Notes under the pieces: generated by a model
What the model saw: the letters and a program-made list of their open reading frames with translations, nothing else
Database searches by the model: none
What the model was told of the DNA's origin: nothing
Source of the DNA: Isochrysis galbana
Lineage: Eukaryota > Haptophyta > Isochrysidales > Isochrysidaceae
DNA: 64,000 bases
Direction of reading: 5' to 3'
NCBI GenBank assembly: GCA_018136815.1
Contig: CM030937.1
Span: 5,226,632-5,290,631 of the forward strand
Position numbers and translations under genes: made by a program
Shown here: piece after piece, positions 31,605 through 42,137 of the stretch
Layout: the number at the start of each line of letters is the position of its first letter
How positions within the stretch are numbered: the first letter of the stretch is position 1

Positions 31605-32105
31605 TACTTACACTTACCCACGAATAGCTATACGGCCTTCAGACGAAGGGCAGGAATCAGGAATACAACTGGATGAGAGCCGCCACGGGGAAGTCGCTCG
31701 CTCCGTGACGATGACCGCATTGCAAATCACCCCAAGACTGCGTGAACAATGTCATGAAAATCATAATAATTAGCTTTGGCGGCTGGGTGGTGGGTGGTGG
31801 TGGTGGTGGTGGGTGGGCGGCCGGCATGCGCAGACAGATTCGCCCCCCCCCCCCCCCCCCCCGAGTTTCGCGTAAGTTGCGCATATTTTGGAGCCCATAT
31901 TTCGCGAAAGTTTCCCCCCCACAAAAGTGGCCCAAGTTTCGAAATGAGTTTCACGAAACTCTGACCTGGCCCTGTCCCTCAGCACTAGGATTAAACTAGG
32001 ACAACAAGAAAACTCTGACAGGAAGGGAGACTTTTCTTCTTGTGATCTGTCTCGTGAACAGCGCAGAAGAGAAACGACTGCTCGGGCTCCCGATCCCACT
32101 GCTAC
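31605..32105. other. Spacer with GGT-rich and poly-C tracts
   Basis: No supported gene. 31,785-31,865 is a GGT/GGGT-rich stretch followed by poly-C. Confidence 0.45.
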
Positions 32106-32111
32106 TCTCCC

Positions 32112-33704
32112 TTGCCTCCCGCGGTGCCGGAAGCCTGCCCTCGGATCTGCAGGGGCGCACAGATGGGGCCTGGCCCTGTGCTCAGCTCGGGTGAAGACTT
32201 GCGAGTCGCGAGGACCCACAGCCCGCGTGCCCACCGCCCCCGCAACACAGAGCCCGTCTACGGCAGGCACGGCACGTGGATGATGCCGCAGAGCAACGTT
32301 GCTGTCGTGCTGCCGCAGCTGGCTCACTCGCCACGCGTGAGCCAGAAGGTAGTAAGTCCTTCCTCGTATGGAGAACGGCAGTGGACGCAGTCTGACTTTA
32401 GCCGCGGCTCACGAAGCGCTAGGTGTCAAGGCTGGGCATCTTCCAGCCCGTCGACTTTGAAATCATCTCAGCCCACACGCATGGCGACGCCCAGAAAAGC
32501 CACCATGGTCACAACTCCATCGCCACGTAGTGATGTTATGGTAGAGCACATAATTATGCAAGCAGCTCACACCCATGCCGACGCCGTCGTGGCCGCTGAG
32601 CGGCAGGTGACCGAGATGATATGTCCAGCACTAACATGGCTTCACGGGTATGTTGATGCGAGGATGCTGCAGCTCGAAGTTGAGGCTCCGTCCGTAGTCG
32701 AACGCGAGCAGCACGAGGCCTTTATTGAGGTGACGGGCCATATTGCCACCGTTCTGCAGCAGCATTTTCCGGAGCGCCTCCCTTCTGTGCTGTGGGACGG
32801 TCTGCTTTCTATCTTCTCGCATCTCGAGGAAGCTGGGCTAGTCCCCTTGTATCAACAATTGCGTGATGCGAAGCAGCAGCTTGGCCTTGTTCAGGATGTA
32901 TTAGCCGAGAGTAAAAGGCAAGCAGCGGTCACACGGAATCTTCTTGAGAAGCTGGTCGAGCGAGTAAATGATCAGTTGAAACCACTAAATGACCTCACGG
33001 ACACCACGCCTCCTGTACACAAAGCTTTGGGCCAACTACCCACAGCTACCCAAGTGCTCCGTAGCGTGGCGGAAGACCTTGAGGCTGCCATTCGCGCTCT
33101 GACAGGCGATCCCGACCAAGATTATCCATCAAAGTCGCCAAGCAGCAAGACGAGTTCCTCACAGGACTCTCATTCCTCGCATAGCGTCGTGGCACAGTCC
33201 GCCTCGGACTTGTTTGAACGCGGAGTCCCACTCGAGTTGCAGTCTACAAGAGCTCTCGCCCGCCGTGTGCTAGAGCTTGGACAGGAATTGGCAACGGAGA
33301 AGAAGAATAGGCAGGCCTTTCAGGCTGTATGTGAGGAGACGACGCGGCGTCTAAGGGTCCAAACCAGGCTTTCAATGCAGCCCCAAGATATGCCCCAACC
33401 TGACCACATCCAGAGAGCAAATTTCGGCAGAGACGATGCGAACTCCCCATCGTCATTTTGTTCTCACTGCAATGGGCGGGGTATACTCGATGGTGCGCTT
33501 CATCACGCGACCACAGGCTCGTCGGCCATGCTGTCCAGTGCCGGTAGAAGAGAGTACCAACACCAGAGGCGGTCGCACGATGGTCTCTTTGATGCACTCA
33601 AGCAAGAACAAACTCGCAACTCTCGACTCGAGCAATTCGCTCGGCTGTGCCGGGCAGCACTCGGCGACGATTTGGCTGACGAAATTGAGTCGCAGCTTGA
33701 TTGA
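32112..33704 (+). CDS. Hypothetical coiled-coil protein
   Basis: A single 530-residue frame. The N-terminal 150 residues are Pro/Ser/Arg-rich and may be partly non-coding; in-frame ATGs at 32,163, 32,280 and 32,481 are alternative starts. Residues about 155-340 look strongly helical and charged (EEAGLVPLYQQLRDAKQQLG, LEKLVERVNDQLKPLNDL). A Ser-rich stretch follows (PSSKTSSSQDSHSSHS), then a second helical segment (RALARRVLELGQELATEKKN), a single CSHCNGRG motif near 450, and a final helix ending EIESQLD. The CxxCxGxG-like motif occurs only once, so a DnaJ zinc domain is not claimed. Likely a structural or adaptor protein. No neighbour gives functional context. Confidence 0.55.
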   Translation: MPPAVPEACPRICRGAQMGPGPVLSSGEDLRVARTHSPRAHRPRNTEPVYGRHGTWMMPQSNVAVVLPQLAHSPRVSQKVVSPSSYGERQWTQSDFSRGSRSARCQGWASSSPSTLKSSQPTRMATPRKATMVTTPSPRSDVMVEHIIMQAAHTHADAVVAAERQVTEMICPALTWLHGYVDARMLQLEVEAPSVVEREQHEAFIEVTGHIATVLQQHFPERLPSVLWDGLLSIFSHLEEAGLVPLYQQLRDAKQQLGLVQDVLAESKRQAAVTRNLLEKLVERVNDQLKPLNDLTDTTPPVHKALGQLPTATQVLRSVAEDLEAAIRALTGDPDQDYPSKSPSSKTSSSQDSHSSHSVVAQSASDLFERGVPLELQSTRALARRVLELGQELATEKKNRQAFQAVCEETTRRLRVQTRLSMQPQDMPQPDHIQRANFGRDDANSPSSFCSHCNGRGILDGALHHATTGSSAMLSSAGRREYQHQRRSHDGLFDALKQEQTRNSRLEQFARLCRAALGDDLADEIESQLD

Positions 33705-33911
33705 AATTGAGGTAGCAGTTCAGTAGAGGAGGCAGTCCGAACAGTGCATCTCTAGAGTGCCACATCGCGTCATTTGGTCATGATCCCACCTCTAAGCTCG
33801 TATCCGCTTGTTACGATGCTCTTGCTCGTTGCTCATCCGTGCTACTGGTGGCGGGCATGTTGGAGCGGCGTGTACGTACGGAGCATGCGCAAGGAAATCC
33901 GTTGGTTGAAT

Positions 33912-34007
33912 AGCATAATAATAATAATAATACAACTGAGCGTTAGTACCACCACTCCCACTAGCCCGGTACTATCACGACACCCCTCAGCGCACGTGCC
34001 CGCACGC
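33912..34007 (+). repeat. Dispersed repeat family B, copy 2
   Basis: An (ATA)n run followed by CAACTGAGCGTTAGTACCAC and the segment ending CACGTGCCCGCACGC; nearly identical to 3540-3625. Confidence 0.75.
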
Positions 34008-34009
34008 TA

Positions 34010-34720
34010 ATAATGTTGATGAGTTCTGCGCGGAGCTGGGAGCATTCGACGTATGTACTCTCCGCCCTATGCTCCCGACCGCAACGCCCACGCCGAGCGC
34101 CTATGGTACACCCTTCTACGGCCGATGTGCGTCATGTTAGCCCACTCTGGTTATGACGGTATGAAATTGCTATTGTGGCCATTGTTAATGCAATACGCGT
34201 GTGAAATTCAACGGGCACTACCGACGTCCGCCAACCATCAAGGCGCTAGTCCCTACGAGCTCCTCGCGCATCATCCTTACGACTTATCGAAATTGAAGGT
34301 CATGTTTTGCGATTGCGTCGCCCTTGTACCAGAGCCTAACATCCATGCGACGAAGAAATTGGCCTCGCCGGCAAACTCTGGATGGACGAGGATTAGCGTT
34401 TAACGTTACGCCAACCGTCTAAGAGAAAACAAAATATCACCTGGCCCTCTTTTGACGGAACGCGACTTGACGGCTCGGTTGATCGATTCAAGGCCCGCTG
34501 GGTGGCTTGTGGCTATTCTCAAATTGAAGGCATCGACTACGACGAAACATTTTGCATTTTGCTCTACCATGCGATGTGAATCTATCCGCTTGTTCCTTGC
34601 CCATCTCTGCGCCTCTAGCTATGCATGGCTCGAAATAGACGTTACCAAGGCATTTACTCAAGGCGACATGGATCCCAACATGGAGCTCCAGACTAAATGG
34701 ATCCTAAACTACTTGAACGC
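34010..34720 (+). pseudogene. Degraded Ty1/Copia pol (integrase and reverse transcriptase pieces)
   Basis: 34,053-34,401 encodes MYSPPYAPDRNAHAERLWYT, the N-R-x-A-E-R catalytic-Glu region of a Copia integrase, followed by SANHQGASPYELLAHHPYDL. 34,459-34,575 reads RFKARWVACGYSQIEGIDYD then ETF, a classic Copia RT motif, ending in a stop. Another frame from about 34,570 continues SIRLFLAHLCASSYAWLEID then VTKAFTQGDMD. At least two frameshifts and a large deletion separate the pieces. The motifs differ from the intact Copia element at 50.6 kb, so this is another, older lineage. Confidence 0.75.
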
Positions 34721-34909
34721 AAGGAAGGCGTTATGGTTATGGAAGCACGGTCTAGATGCTTGGTTCTGTCGAACCGGACTAGGGAGGGAAGCTGTACTCT
34801 CCACGATCCCTACGAAAATACTGACGGGAAGTATACGGCCTCACTGCCAGCCGACTCTTCCCCCTCCCCCTCACTACCAGCACAAGCCGACTTCTCCCCT
34901 TCAATCTCA

Positions 34910-35330
34910 ACTACAACTAAGTTTATACTTGGTTGACCCATGGGGGGGCACGAGCCCCCCCCTCTCTCCACTCCTCCCCTGCCATGGGGGAGGAACCACC
35001 CATCCTCCTGGCACGCCTGATGGCTTGCCAGGAGGCCACTGCCCTACTGACCCACTCCCTTCCCCACAGGCTCGCCCCATTCGCCCATCCTGGCCCCTCG
35101 TGACCAGCCCATTGCTCCAACCCCCCCTCCCCCCCTGGTCGACAGGCAGACAGGTGCAGATTGGGGGCCCCAGAGGCTCAGGAGCGCCAGCGAGGGAGAG
35201 GCAGGGGAGGCCAGGGCCCAGTCCCAGCCTCCTCTGCCCCCAGAGCTGGCCTCCAGGAGCCTCCAGGGGTCGCCAGGGGCAGCTGCAGGCCTGCCGCAGG
35301 CGCGCCATCGCGCGTGCCGCAGGAGAGGGG
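34910..35330 (+). repeat. Dispersed repeat family D, copy 3
   Basis: Opens CAACTAAGTTTATACTTGGT and matches 20,565-21,000 closely for about 400 bp, including the GGGGGGGCACGAGCCCCCCC hairpin block and GATGGCTTGCCAGGAG. Confidence 0.7.
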
Positions 35331-35639
35331 AGAGAGAGCGCGGAGAAGGGGGTGGGCGGAGCGAGAGCTCCGCTCACCGAAAAATAGGTAAGTCCCGCAC
35401 CTGTTTACAGGATAAGTCGGGGCTGAGACCGCCGCCCACTCGGAGACACAGGAGGAAGGGGGGGAATGATCACCGGGGGGGGCGCGGGCCACCGGACCAT
35501 ATCTAAGCCCTTCACCCCTATCCCCCTAGTAGTGCACGGGGGGAGTCGCCTTATGGCGGGGGGAGAAGGGCCGGGGAAGTGGGGGTGTAGAAAGTTTCCT
35601 ACGTGAGTAGAAAGTAGAGGGTCCACGGCCGCGTGTGCG

Positions 35640-36371
35640 GTGAGACTATTAAAAGGTTTATTATTCTCCCCTTCAATCTCACTCTCAGATTCGCAGTCGG
35701 ACAACTCCCCTCCAGTGTCCTCTCCCTCCCCCTCATCCTCATCATTGGAGTCCACCTCTCCGTCCTCGAACACCTCCTCTGGCTCCGATTTCTTGTTGGT
35801 TGGATGCAAGCATGGCCGCGACACCAACGTCGTCAGCTTCATCTTCTGCCGCCGTGGGATCGAGGAGGCCGTCGCCCTCATAGCCCGCACAAAGATCGAT
35901 AACGTGTCCTTCATCATCCCCGAGGGTGGCTTCGCTAGCAACGATGTCATATTGAATGTCGGTCGTGGTTACATGCGGGAAAAGCTCCGTGAGCTTCCGC
36001 GCGGCTTCCATCTGCGAAGGGCGTTGCCAAGCCTGCAAGAGGGTGGTCTTCCCCCAACAACGGCGGACCGACTCCTTCTGTCCATCTGTGTTCATGACGG
36101 CAACTATATCACCCAGCCACCTTACAAGGTTTGTCTTGCACCTCTGAACATCTGTAGGGAGGCGAATCTCAGACGGCGCTGTCCCACCTTCGATCTGCTC
36201 TCGTGTGACGCGACAAGCCCAATGTGAGTACTTCGCGCGCAGTCTCCCTTCCTCTTGAAGCCGATGGAGAAGAGGGTGCTTCCATTGCTTGTGCTTCCCG
36301 TCGGCATGCCTCACACCCGCGCGGCTGCGCGCTGCGCAAGACAGTTGCGCGCGCAACCCGCTCCACCGCAC
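35640..36371 (-). pseudogene. Possible DDE (pogo/Tigger-like) transposase C-terminal fragment, frameshifted
   Basis: On the minus strand, 36,371-35,742 encodes HPLLHRLQEEGRLRAKYSHW, then EIRLPTDVQRCKTNLVRWLG and RRCWGKTTLLQAW. The spacing (helix, then K-x-x-L-V-x-W, then R-x-C-W-G-K-T-x-L) resembles the region after the catalytic core in DDE_1 transposases. An acidic segment follows. Near 35,800-35,850 the sensible protein moves to another frame: LHPTNKKSEPEEVFEDGEVD then SNDEDEGEGEDTGGELSD. That suggests a frameshift or an unrecognised intron. No catalytic Asp is present. A host acidic protein remains possible. Confidence 0.3.
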
Positions 36372-36439
36372 TGACGGCTTTCTTGTGTGATGTGAAGAGC
36401 GAAAAAATGTAATAAATTATCTTCATTCTTTCTTTCTTT

Positions 36440-36620
36440 TCATGATTCATTGGCGGCGGAGGCGGGAGAGGGGAGGGCGGGAGAGGGGAGGCGAGAGGCG
36501 GGAGAGGAGCGCGGGGGGGGGGGGGGAAGGGGAAGGGGAAGGGGAAGGGGAAGGGGGGGAGAGGGCAAGGCGGCGCGTGGAACTCCCCCCCCCCCCCCCC
36601 CCCCCCCTCCTTCCCCCCGC
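36440..36620. repeat. GGGA-rich tract and long poly-C
   Basis: Repeated GGGAGAGGGGAGGC- and GGAAGG-type units pass into more than 25 C residues. Located between the minus-strand fragment and the TFIIA gene. Confidence 0.85.
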
Positions 36621-36867
36621 GCGCACCGAAACGCCCTCGTTCGCACCCGGAAGGCCACCACCCCGACACGCTGTGTTCGCCCTCGCCCGACCACCGCGAA
36701 ACATGCACAAACTGACCAGAAAACGACCGCCCGACTATTTTTTTAAAGAGTAACTTGTACTATCTACCCCCCCCCCCCTCCGATAGGGAGGGTTCAGAGT
36801 TGACTCTCAGCTCTCAGCGCCCTGTTCATTTTACGACTTGTAGAATAATCTAGTAGAGTACTCTAGT

Positions 36868-38431
36868 ATGTCTCTCCTTTCTGCTCTCTCCTCTCTCTGC
36901 CCCCCCCCTCCCCTCCCCCATCTCGCGGCGCCTAGCGAGAGAGTGATGGCGGGGCGGGGCATCTACCGCGACACGTGCGTGGGCAAGGCGCTGCAGAGCG
37001 CGCTAGAGGAGATGGAGGTGACGGAGCAGCTGCCTTCTCACCTCGTGGACGTGGCCATGGGCGCCTTTGACGACGCCGTCCTTCAAAACCTCAAGCCGCA
37101 GAGGCTCATCCCGAGCACTGTCCGCCCCTCGATGCTCGAGGGAGAGATCCGCGAGGGTGTGGTCGAGTCGTACCGCTTCGTGGACAATCAATGGACGTTC
37201 CATCTGGCGCACGCCATATTTAAGGGCGCGGCCTTCGCTCCCGGACGTGGCGTCCTCCATGTAGATCGCATCCAGGTCATCGCCGCCGATGCAAGGGGCA
37301 TGGAGCTGCCCTTGGGTGGAGCAGGGCCCTCGGCTGCGGGCGCGGCCTGGGATGCGCAGGCGATGCCTCAGTTCGATGGCTCCTCGTGCGAACCCGAAAG
37401 AATCCGTGCAGCGCACGCGAGACCATGCACGCGCGGACTGGGCCGCCGTGCTGAACATGATCCAGACAGGGGGTTGGCGTGCCTTGCTACCGTGAGAGAA
37501 CCAGTTGTGCCTCAGGGGGATGGAGAAGATGACGATGATTTGATCGAGGAGGAGGACGACGACGATGATTGGGAAGAGGCACCTGGGTTGCCGGTGAGTA
37601 TTTCTTTGGAAGCATCATGGACGATCCGCTCTCGTGGTCGCAAGCGCACGCATCTTCTTGCCTCATGTGTGCGCCGTGGCTCAGCCATCCTCCTTTTAGC
37701 CTTGACCAAGCCCACCTCCCCCATGGATCACCGACTCAACACATGCCCTACCATAACACGATCACACGAAAATTGATCATGATAGGCGAATGCTACTACT
37801 GTGGCTCCAGTCGCAGCCGGAGTCGACGATGACGATGGTCTATGGGAAGAGGAAGATAACGATGAATTAGGAGCACCAACAGGAGCACCAATAGGAGCAC
37901 CAACAGGAGCACCAATAGGAGCACCAACAGGAGCTCCGGCAGCCCTTGTAAGTACGCCGCCAGGAGAGAAGCCCGGCATGGATGAGGATACTGGACAAGC
38001 TCAACAACGCAAGCGGGCGCGAGAGGAAGAGCAGGAGGGTTCTCCCACGAACGGCGATGACGATGAGGAACTCAATTCGGACGACGATTCCGAGGGTACG
38101 CCATCCATACACAGCTTTAAGCGCGTACGAGCCGATTCAGCAGAGTTCTTCTTTCTAGCCTCTGCGGACCAGCCATAGTGCCTCTTTTGCACTTGTACGA
38201 GATTGCTGCCGCGTGTTTAGACCGTCCAGCCTTGCACATCGCCCAGCAACTTTCATTTCTGACTTGCCAGGTTCCACAGCAACGCGGCAATATGAAAACA
38301 AAATAATTGCTCAATACGAATATGTCAAGAGGATCCGAAACAAGTGGCAGCTCAAGCTGAAATCGGGCGTCGCAAGATTAAATGGAGTAGACTACGTGTT
38401 CACGTCAACCAGCGCCGAGTGGGAGTACTAA
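36868..38431 (+). CDS. TFIIA gamma subunit fused to the acidic and C-terminal part of TFIIA alpha/beta
   Basis: Exons 36,868-37,593, 37,786-38,095 and 38,271-38,431 join in phase to 398 residues. From MAGRGIYRDTCVGKALQSAL (residue 27) to about 142 it matches TFIIA-gamma: the helical half, then YRFVDNQWTFHLAHAIF and VDRIQVIAADAR. The same frame runs on through MPQFDGS near 166, like the Q-x-DG motif of the large subunit, and an acidic stretch. Exon 2 has five GAP(T/I)GAP-type repeats and EELNSDDDSE, the large-subunit acidic motif. Exon 3 is the TFIIA-beta end, KIIAQYEYVKRIRNKWQLKL, SGVARLNGVDYVF and EWEY-stop. TFIIA normally has separate gamma and alpha/beta chains; it stabilises TBP on the TATA box. 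The alpha N-terminal helices were not found. ATG 36,946 is a likelier start than 36,868. Two adjacent genes cannot be wholly excluded. Confidence 0.8.
37867..37940 (+). repeat. Coding minisatellite in the TFIIA gene (GAPT/GAPI)
   Basis: Alternating units of GGAGCACCAACA and GGAGCACCAATA, about three pairs, keep the frame and encode a Gly-Ala-Pro-Thr/Ile repeat in the linker between acidic blocks. Confidence 0.9.
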
Positions 38432-38434
38432 TTC

Positions 38435-39960
38435 GGTGACGAATCTCTTACGTGGCCTGTGTCGGAGGCTACGCCCTTGGGGATGCACGCCCCACAACAC
38501 TGGCTCTTGTTCTTGTCTGACAACGACTTGTTGTAGTTGTCCGAACTAGTCAAGCCGGGAGCATTGCACCATCAGGCCCCTCGTATCACTTTGAGCGATC
38601 CGCGGCGTTCTGCGCTAGCAGTTGGGCGAATTCAAGCCACAGCCTTGCTCCTAACTACTACGAGTTCAACTACTGCGTTAGACCATCATCTAGACAACTG
38701 GCCCCCCATTCCCCTCCCGCCAACGAGCCCCAGTATGGACACTCTCCTAAGACGAGCTGAGTACGTACGGGCATTGTAACAAGAGTTCAGCACCATGATT
38801 AATGAAACCCGCGAAGCTTGGAGATCAAAGATGATCTAGCGACAAGGGAAGATGGAGAGGGATAATGGGATTGATGGAGAGACGTGTCGAAACCTAGCAT
38901 TGGGACGTGAACTCATTTCAATTTTGTCTTGGGTCGTGATGATGCGAGCCGTGCCGAACAAATATGCTACGACTCGAAGAATGCCAGCAGCAACACGACA
39001 CATGATGAGGGATGAGGGCCATAGCACGCACGCAGTATGATGCAATGCAAGTCTAAGCATTGAATGGTTGAGATCAGGTTATGTGCGGCCTTGCGGCAAT
39101 CATTGATTCATGCCATAGCATGCTACTGTCAGTGACCACTTCGCTCGGCGTTGCCTTGTGACACGCAGTATGACGCAATGCAAGTCTAAGCATTGACTGG
39201 TTGAGATCAGCTTTTGTGCGGCCTTGCGGCAATCATTGATTCATGCCACAGCATGCTACTGTCAGTGACTACTTCGCTCGGCGTTGCCTTGTGAGGCTTT
39301 CGACCAAGCTACTAGTATTCGTCGCCCAACGGCCGGCGATGATCGTTATTCGGTTCTTTTACCCAAAGTCTAGTCGCCCGGTCACTCACGCAGCTAATCC
39401 GCACCGCCCTAAGTGTCCAAGCCCCCCCCCCCCCCCCCCACCTGCCCGCGTCCCGCGACCCCCTAAGTGTCCTATGAACAACTAAGTTCATTCATACAAA
39501 AAATCTTAAAAAACCAGCCGCTGCTTGCACGGCGCGAGGCATATTGCTGATACGACTCCTAACTACCCCTCCCTTCCTAACACTACCCCTTTCCCCTCCC
39601 CCCGTTCTCTTCTTTAGAGAATTGGGGGAGGGGAGGCCACGCGCGCTGCTTCGACCAAAGGCGTGGGACTGGGGGGGTAAGAGTAAGTGATGTCCCTGTT
39701 CGGGTGTTCGTCCCGCCCCCTTGGGGGCCGGTAGTCAATATGAAGTTTCGTCTTTGTTCAAGTAAGTTATGTTTCTGATGCCTAGTTCGGTAGTTCGTCG
39801 GACGCTGCTTGTGTCAAGGCGTTCGAGATCTCTAAGTTGAAATCTTTGTCGACAGTGTACAAGGGGGTGATCATTTTGCGCAAGTGTTTGTTGCTTGGAG
39901 CGTGTAGTCCTAGTCGTTCTCTCTGAGTCTTCAGGCGCGGGAAGAATCCTACTAGCTTTC
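38435..39960. repeat. Spacer with a 133-bp tandem duplication
   Basis: 39,030-39,162 (from ACGCAGTATGATGCAATGCA to CGGCGTTGCCTTGTG) repeats at 39,163-39,295 with about eight differences. A small plus-strand frame at 38,537-38,779 has no recognised domain and is not annotated as a gene. Poly-C lies at 39,421-39,440. Confidence 0.6.
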
Positions 39961-39964
39961 GCTT

Positions 39965-40555
39965 TGACTCCCCGGTCGCGGGTCGAAGTTGGGCACTCAG
40001 GGCGCGTCTTGGGGGCGTGACGGCGTGACGGCGTCATCACCGGGGGCCGCAAGCGGCCGATTTCGACGCAGTGCGCGGGGGGCGGCGGGCGCGATTGGCG
40101 TGGCTGTGAGGGCGGCATACCGCACTTTGGTGCTGGTAGCGCCATCCATTTGGTGAGCGGTGACTGGAACGGCCTCGTGGCGCCCCCGGTCGCGGGTCGA
40201 AGTTGGGCACTCAGGGCGCGTCTTGGGGGCGTGACGGCGTCATCACCGGGGGCCGCAAGCGGCCGATTTCGACGCAGTGCGCGGGGGCGGCGGGCGCGAT
40301 TGGCGTGGCTGTGAGGGCGGCATACCGCACTTTGGTACTTGTAGCGCCATCCATTTGGTGAGCGGTGACTGGAACGGCCTCGTGGCGCCCCCGGTCGCGG
40401 GTCGAAGTTGGGCACTCAGGGCGCGTCTTGGGGGCGTGACGGCGTCATCACCGGGGGCCGCAAGCGGCCGATTTCGACGCAGTGCGCGGGGGCGGCGGGC
40501 GCGATTGGCGTGGCTGTGAGGGCGGCATACCGCACTTTGGTGCTGGTAGCGCCAT
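39965..40555 (+). repeat. 205-bp tandem repeat array, about three units
   Basis: The unit contains GCGCCATCCATTTGGTGAGC, CTGGAACGGCCTCGTGGCGC and TCATCACCGGGGGCCGCAAG. Copies of GTAGCGCCAT start at 40,136, 40,341 and 40,546, giving the 205-bp period. The last unit breaks at GCGCCATTCAGTTGCTC and runs into the transposase frame. Confidence 0.9.
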
Positions 40556-40561
40556 TCAGTT

Positions 40562-41843
40562 GCTCAACGAATGGAGTAGCATGGCCTCAAGCGGCTCTTG
40601 GAATTGTGCCCCAATGCCCAATGCTGTCGATCTGCTTTGCGTCTCGCACACGCTGCAGCATACGGGCGAGCACTTGCAGTTGGAAGTGGTGGAAGAGTTC
40701 CTAACGCCTTGGCTCACACTTGTCTCTCACACTCAGACGGCACGCTCTCTGTGGCGAGAGATAACCAAGGTCAGCATGAAAGGCTACTCGAAAGTTCGAT
40801 GGTGGTCCCGGTGGGAAATATTGAAGCAGCTCGCAGACAACTTTGGCGACTTGATGACGTTTGTCGAGAAGCTAAATGAGCTTGGCATAGGGGATGCCAC
40901 TACGCAGGCAATGCTCAAGGTGATGCGAACCAAGCCGCAGCAGCTTCGACTTGAGTTGGCTCTCGCCATGGACGTCGAGATTTTGTGCACCACAACATAC
41001 AAGCTAGAAGGTGACGGTCTCGAGATCTTGTTGGTGTACGACGCCTTGGAAAGCATCCGTGAGCGTGGGCGTACCATGGGTAAGGAGGCCTCTCACCTGC
41101 CAAATGTGTCCGCCTTGTTGCGTGAGCAGACGCAGACGCAGATCGTCGTCGGCACAAAGACCAATGAGTATTATGAGAGTCCTTACAATCGCTGGTTCAC
41201 GGGTGAAGTGCACAGAGTGCCGCAAGGACGGCAGACACAATGCACGATCAAGTACGGTGGAGGCCACACCCTGAATGTAGATGAAGCCGAGGCTAGGCGC
41301 GCCATAGACCCTCGTGCTCTTCCTGAATGGCCACAACTCGTCGCATGCATCACTGGAGCGTTCAAATATCTTGAGAATCGGCTAGAAGATCGATGTAGCA
41401 CTCCGTTCCATTGCAAAGAGCAGCATGAAATGTGTGGGTTGCTGCGCGCTTTCAACCCAGCCTTTGCCTATGGCAAGGTCAATGAGCTCTGGGTCCAAAG
41501 ACTTGCCGCACTTCCCATCTTCAGCCACTTGCCGAATGTCGCGACCAAGTTGGAGCAAGAGCGTCAAGACTACCTATTGGCTTGTCGCGGGACGTCGATC
41601 AATCACGTTGATGTCGAAGAATTCACTCATGAAGTCCTACTTTGGTGGAAGTCAAACCATACGAAGTTTCCCACGTGGGCAACTGCTGCTAGAATCACTA
41701 TGTGTCTCAGTCCCAATTCAGCTTCGTGTGAACGTGTATTCTCCTTGCTCACCTGTATGTTTGGTCCGAATCGGGCATCTAGCTTGGCAGATCAAATCCA
41801 GTCTGCTGTGATGTTGCGCTACAATAAGTCCAAACGTGTGTGA
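40562..41843 (+). CDS. hAT transposase C-terminal two-thirds, with an inserted Tudor-like segment
   Basis: The open frame starts at 40,482 inside the repeat array, but recognisable protein starts near 40,600. VDLLCVSHTLQHTGEHLQLE and TARSLWREIT, then YSKVRWWSRWEILKQL, are characteristic of hAT-like transposases of protists. The hAT C-terminal dimerisation motif is near the end: FPTWATAARITMCLSPNSAS then CERVFSLL. Between them, NRWFTGEVHRVPQGRQTQCT then IKYGGGHTLNVDEAEAR resembles a Tudor/Agenet-type five-strand module. The BED finger and first catalytic Asp are missing, so this copy is probably not autonomous. The last codons (MLRYNKSKRV) agree with the usual end of the family. Confidence 0.75.
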
Positions 41844-41849
41844 GAGAAG

Positions 41850-42137
41850 TGAGAGAGTGAATGAAATGGATATGTAATTCAACTCTTATGTTCACCTCTT
41901 CGTCATTCATTGATTGGTAAGTAGCAGGCTAGAGCCGGTAGCCTAGCAGGTGCACGCAATGAACCGGGCGGTGGCGGTGGCGTGTGGCGTGCGCATGTGC
42001 TACAATGGACGCGGACGGAGTTTTTTTGTCCTCGGAGTGACAAGTCTGTACAAGTTTGGGTGCCATTTGGCGACAAGAATGACAAACTTGTCGTGCAAGT
42101 TTGGGCATGTCGGACGACAATAATTGGTCAGGCCCAA
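41850..42137. other. Transposon-internal non-coding sequence
   Basis: Between the transposase stop and the distal repeat unit. Contains several CAAGTTTG/CAAACTTG palindromic pieces around 42,050-42,105. No gene. Confidence 0.4.
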
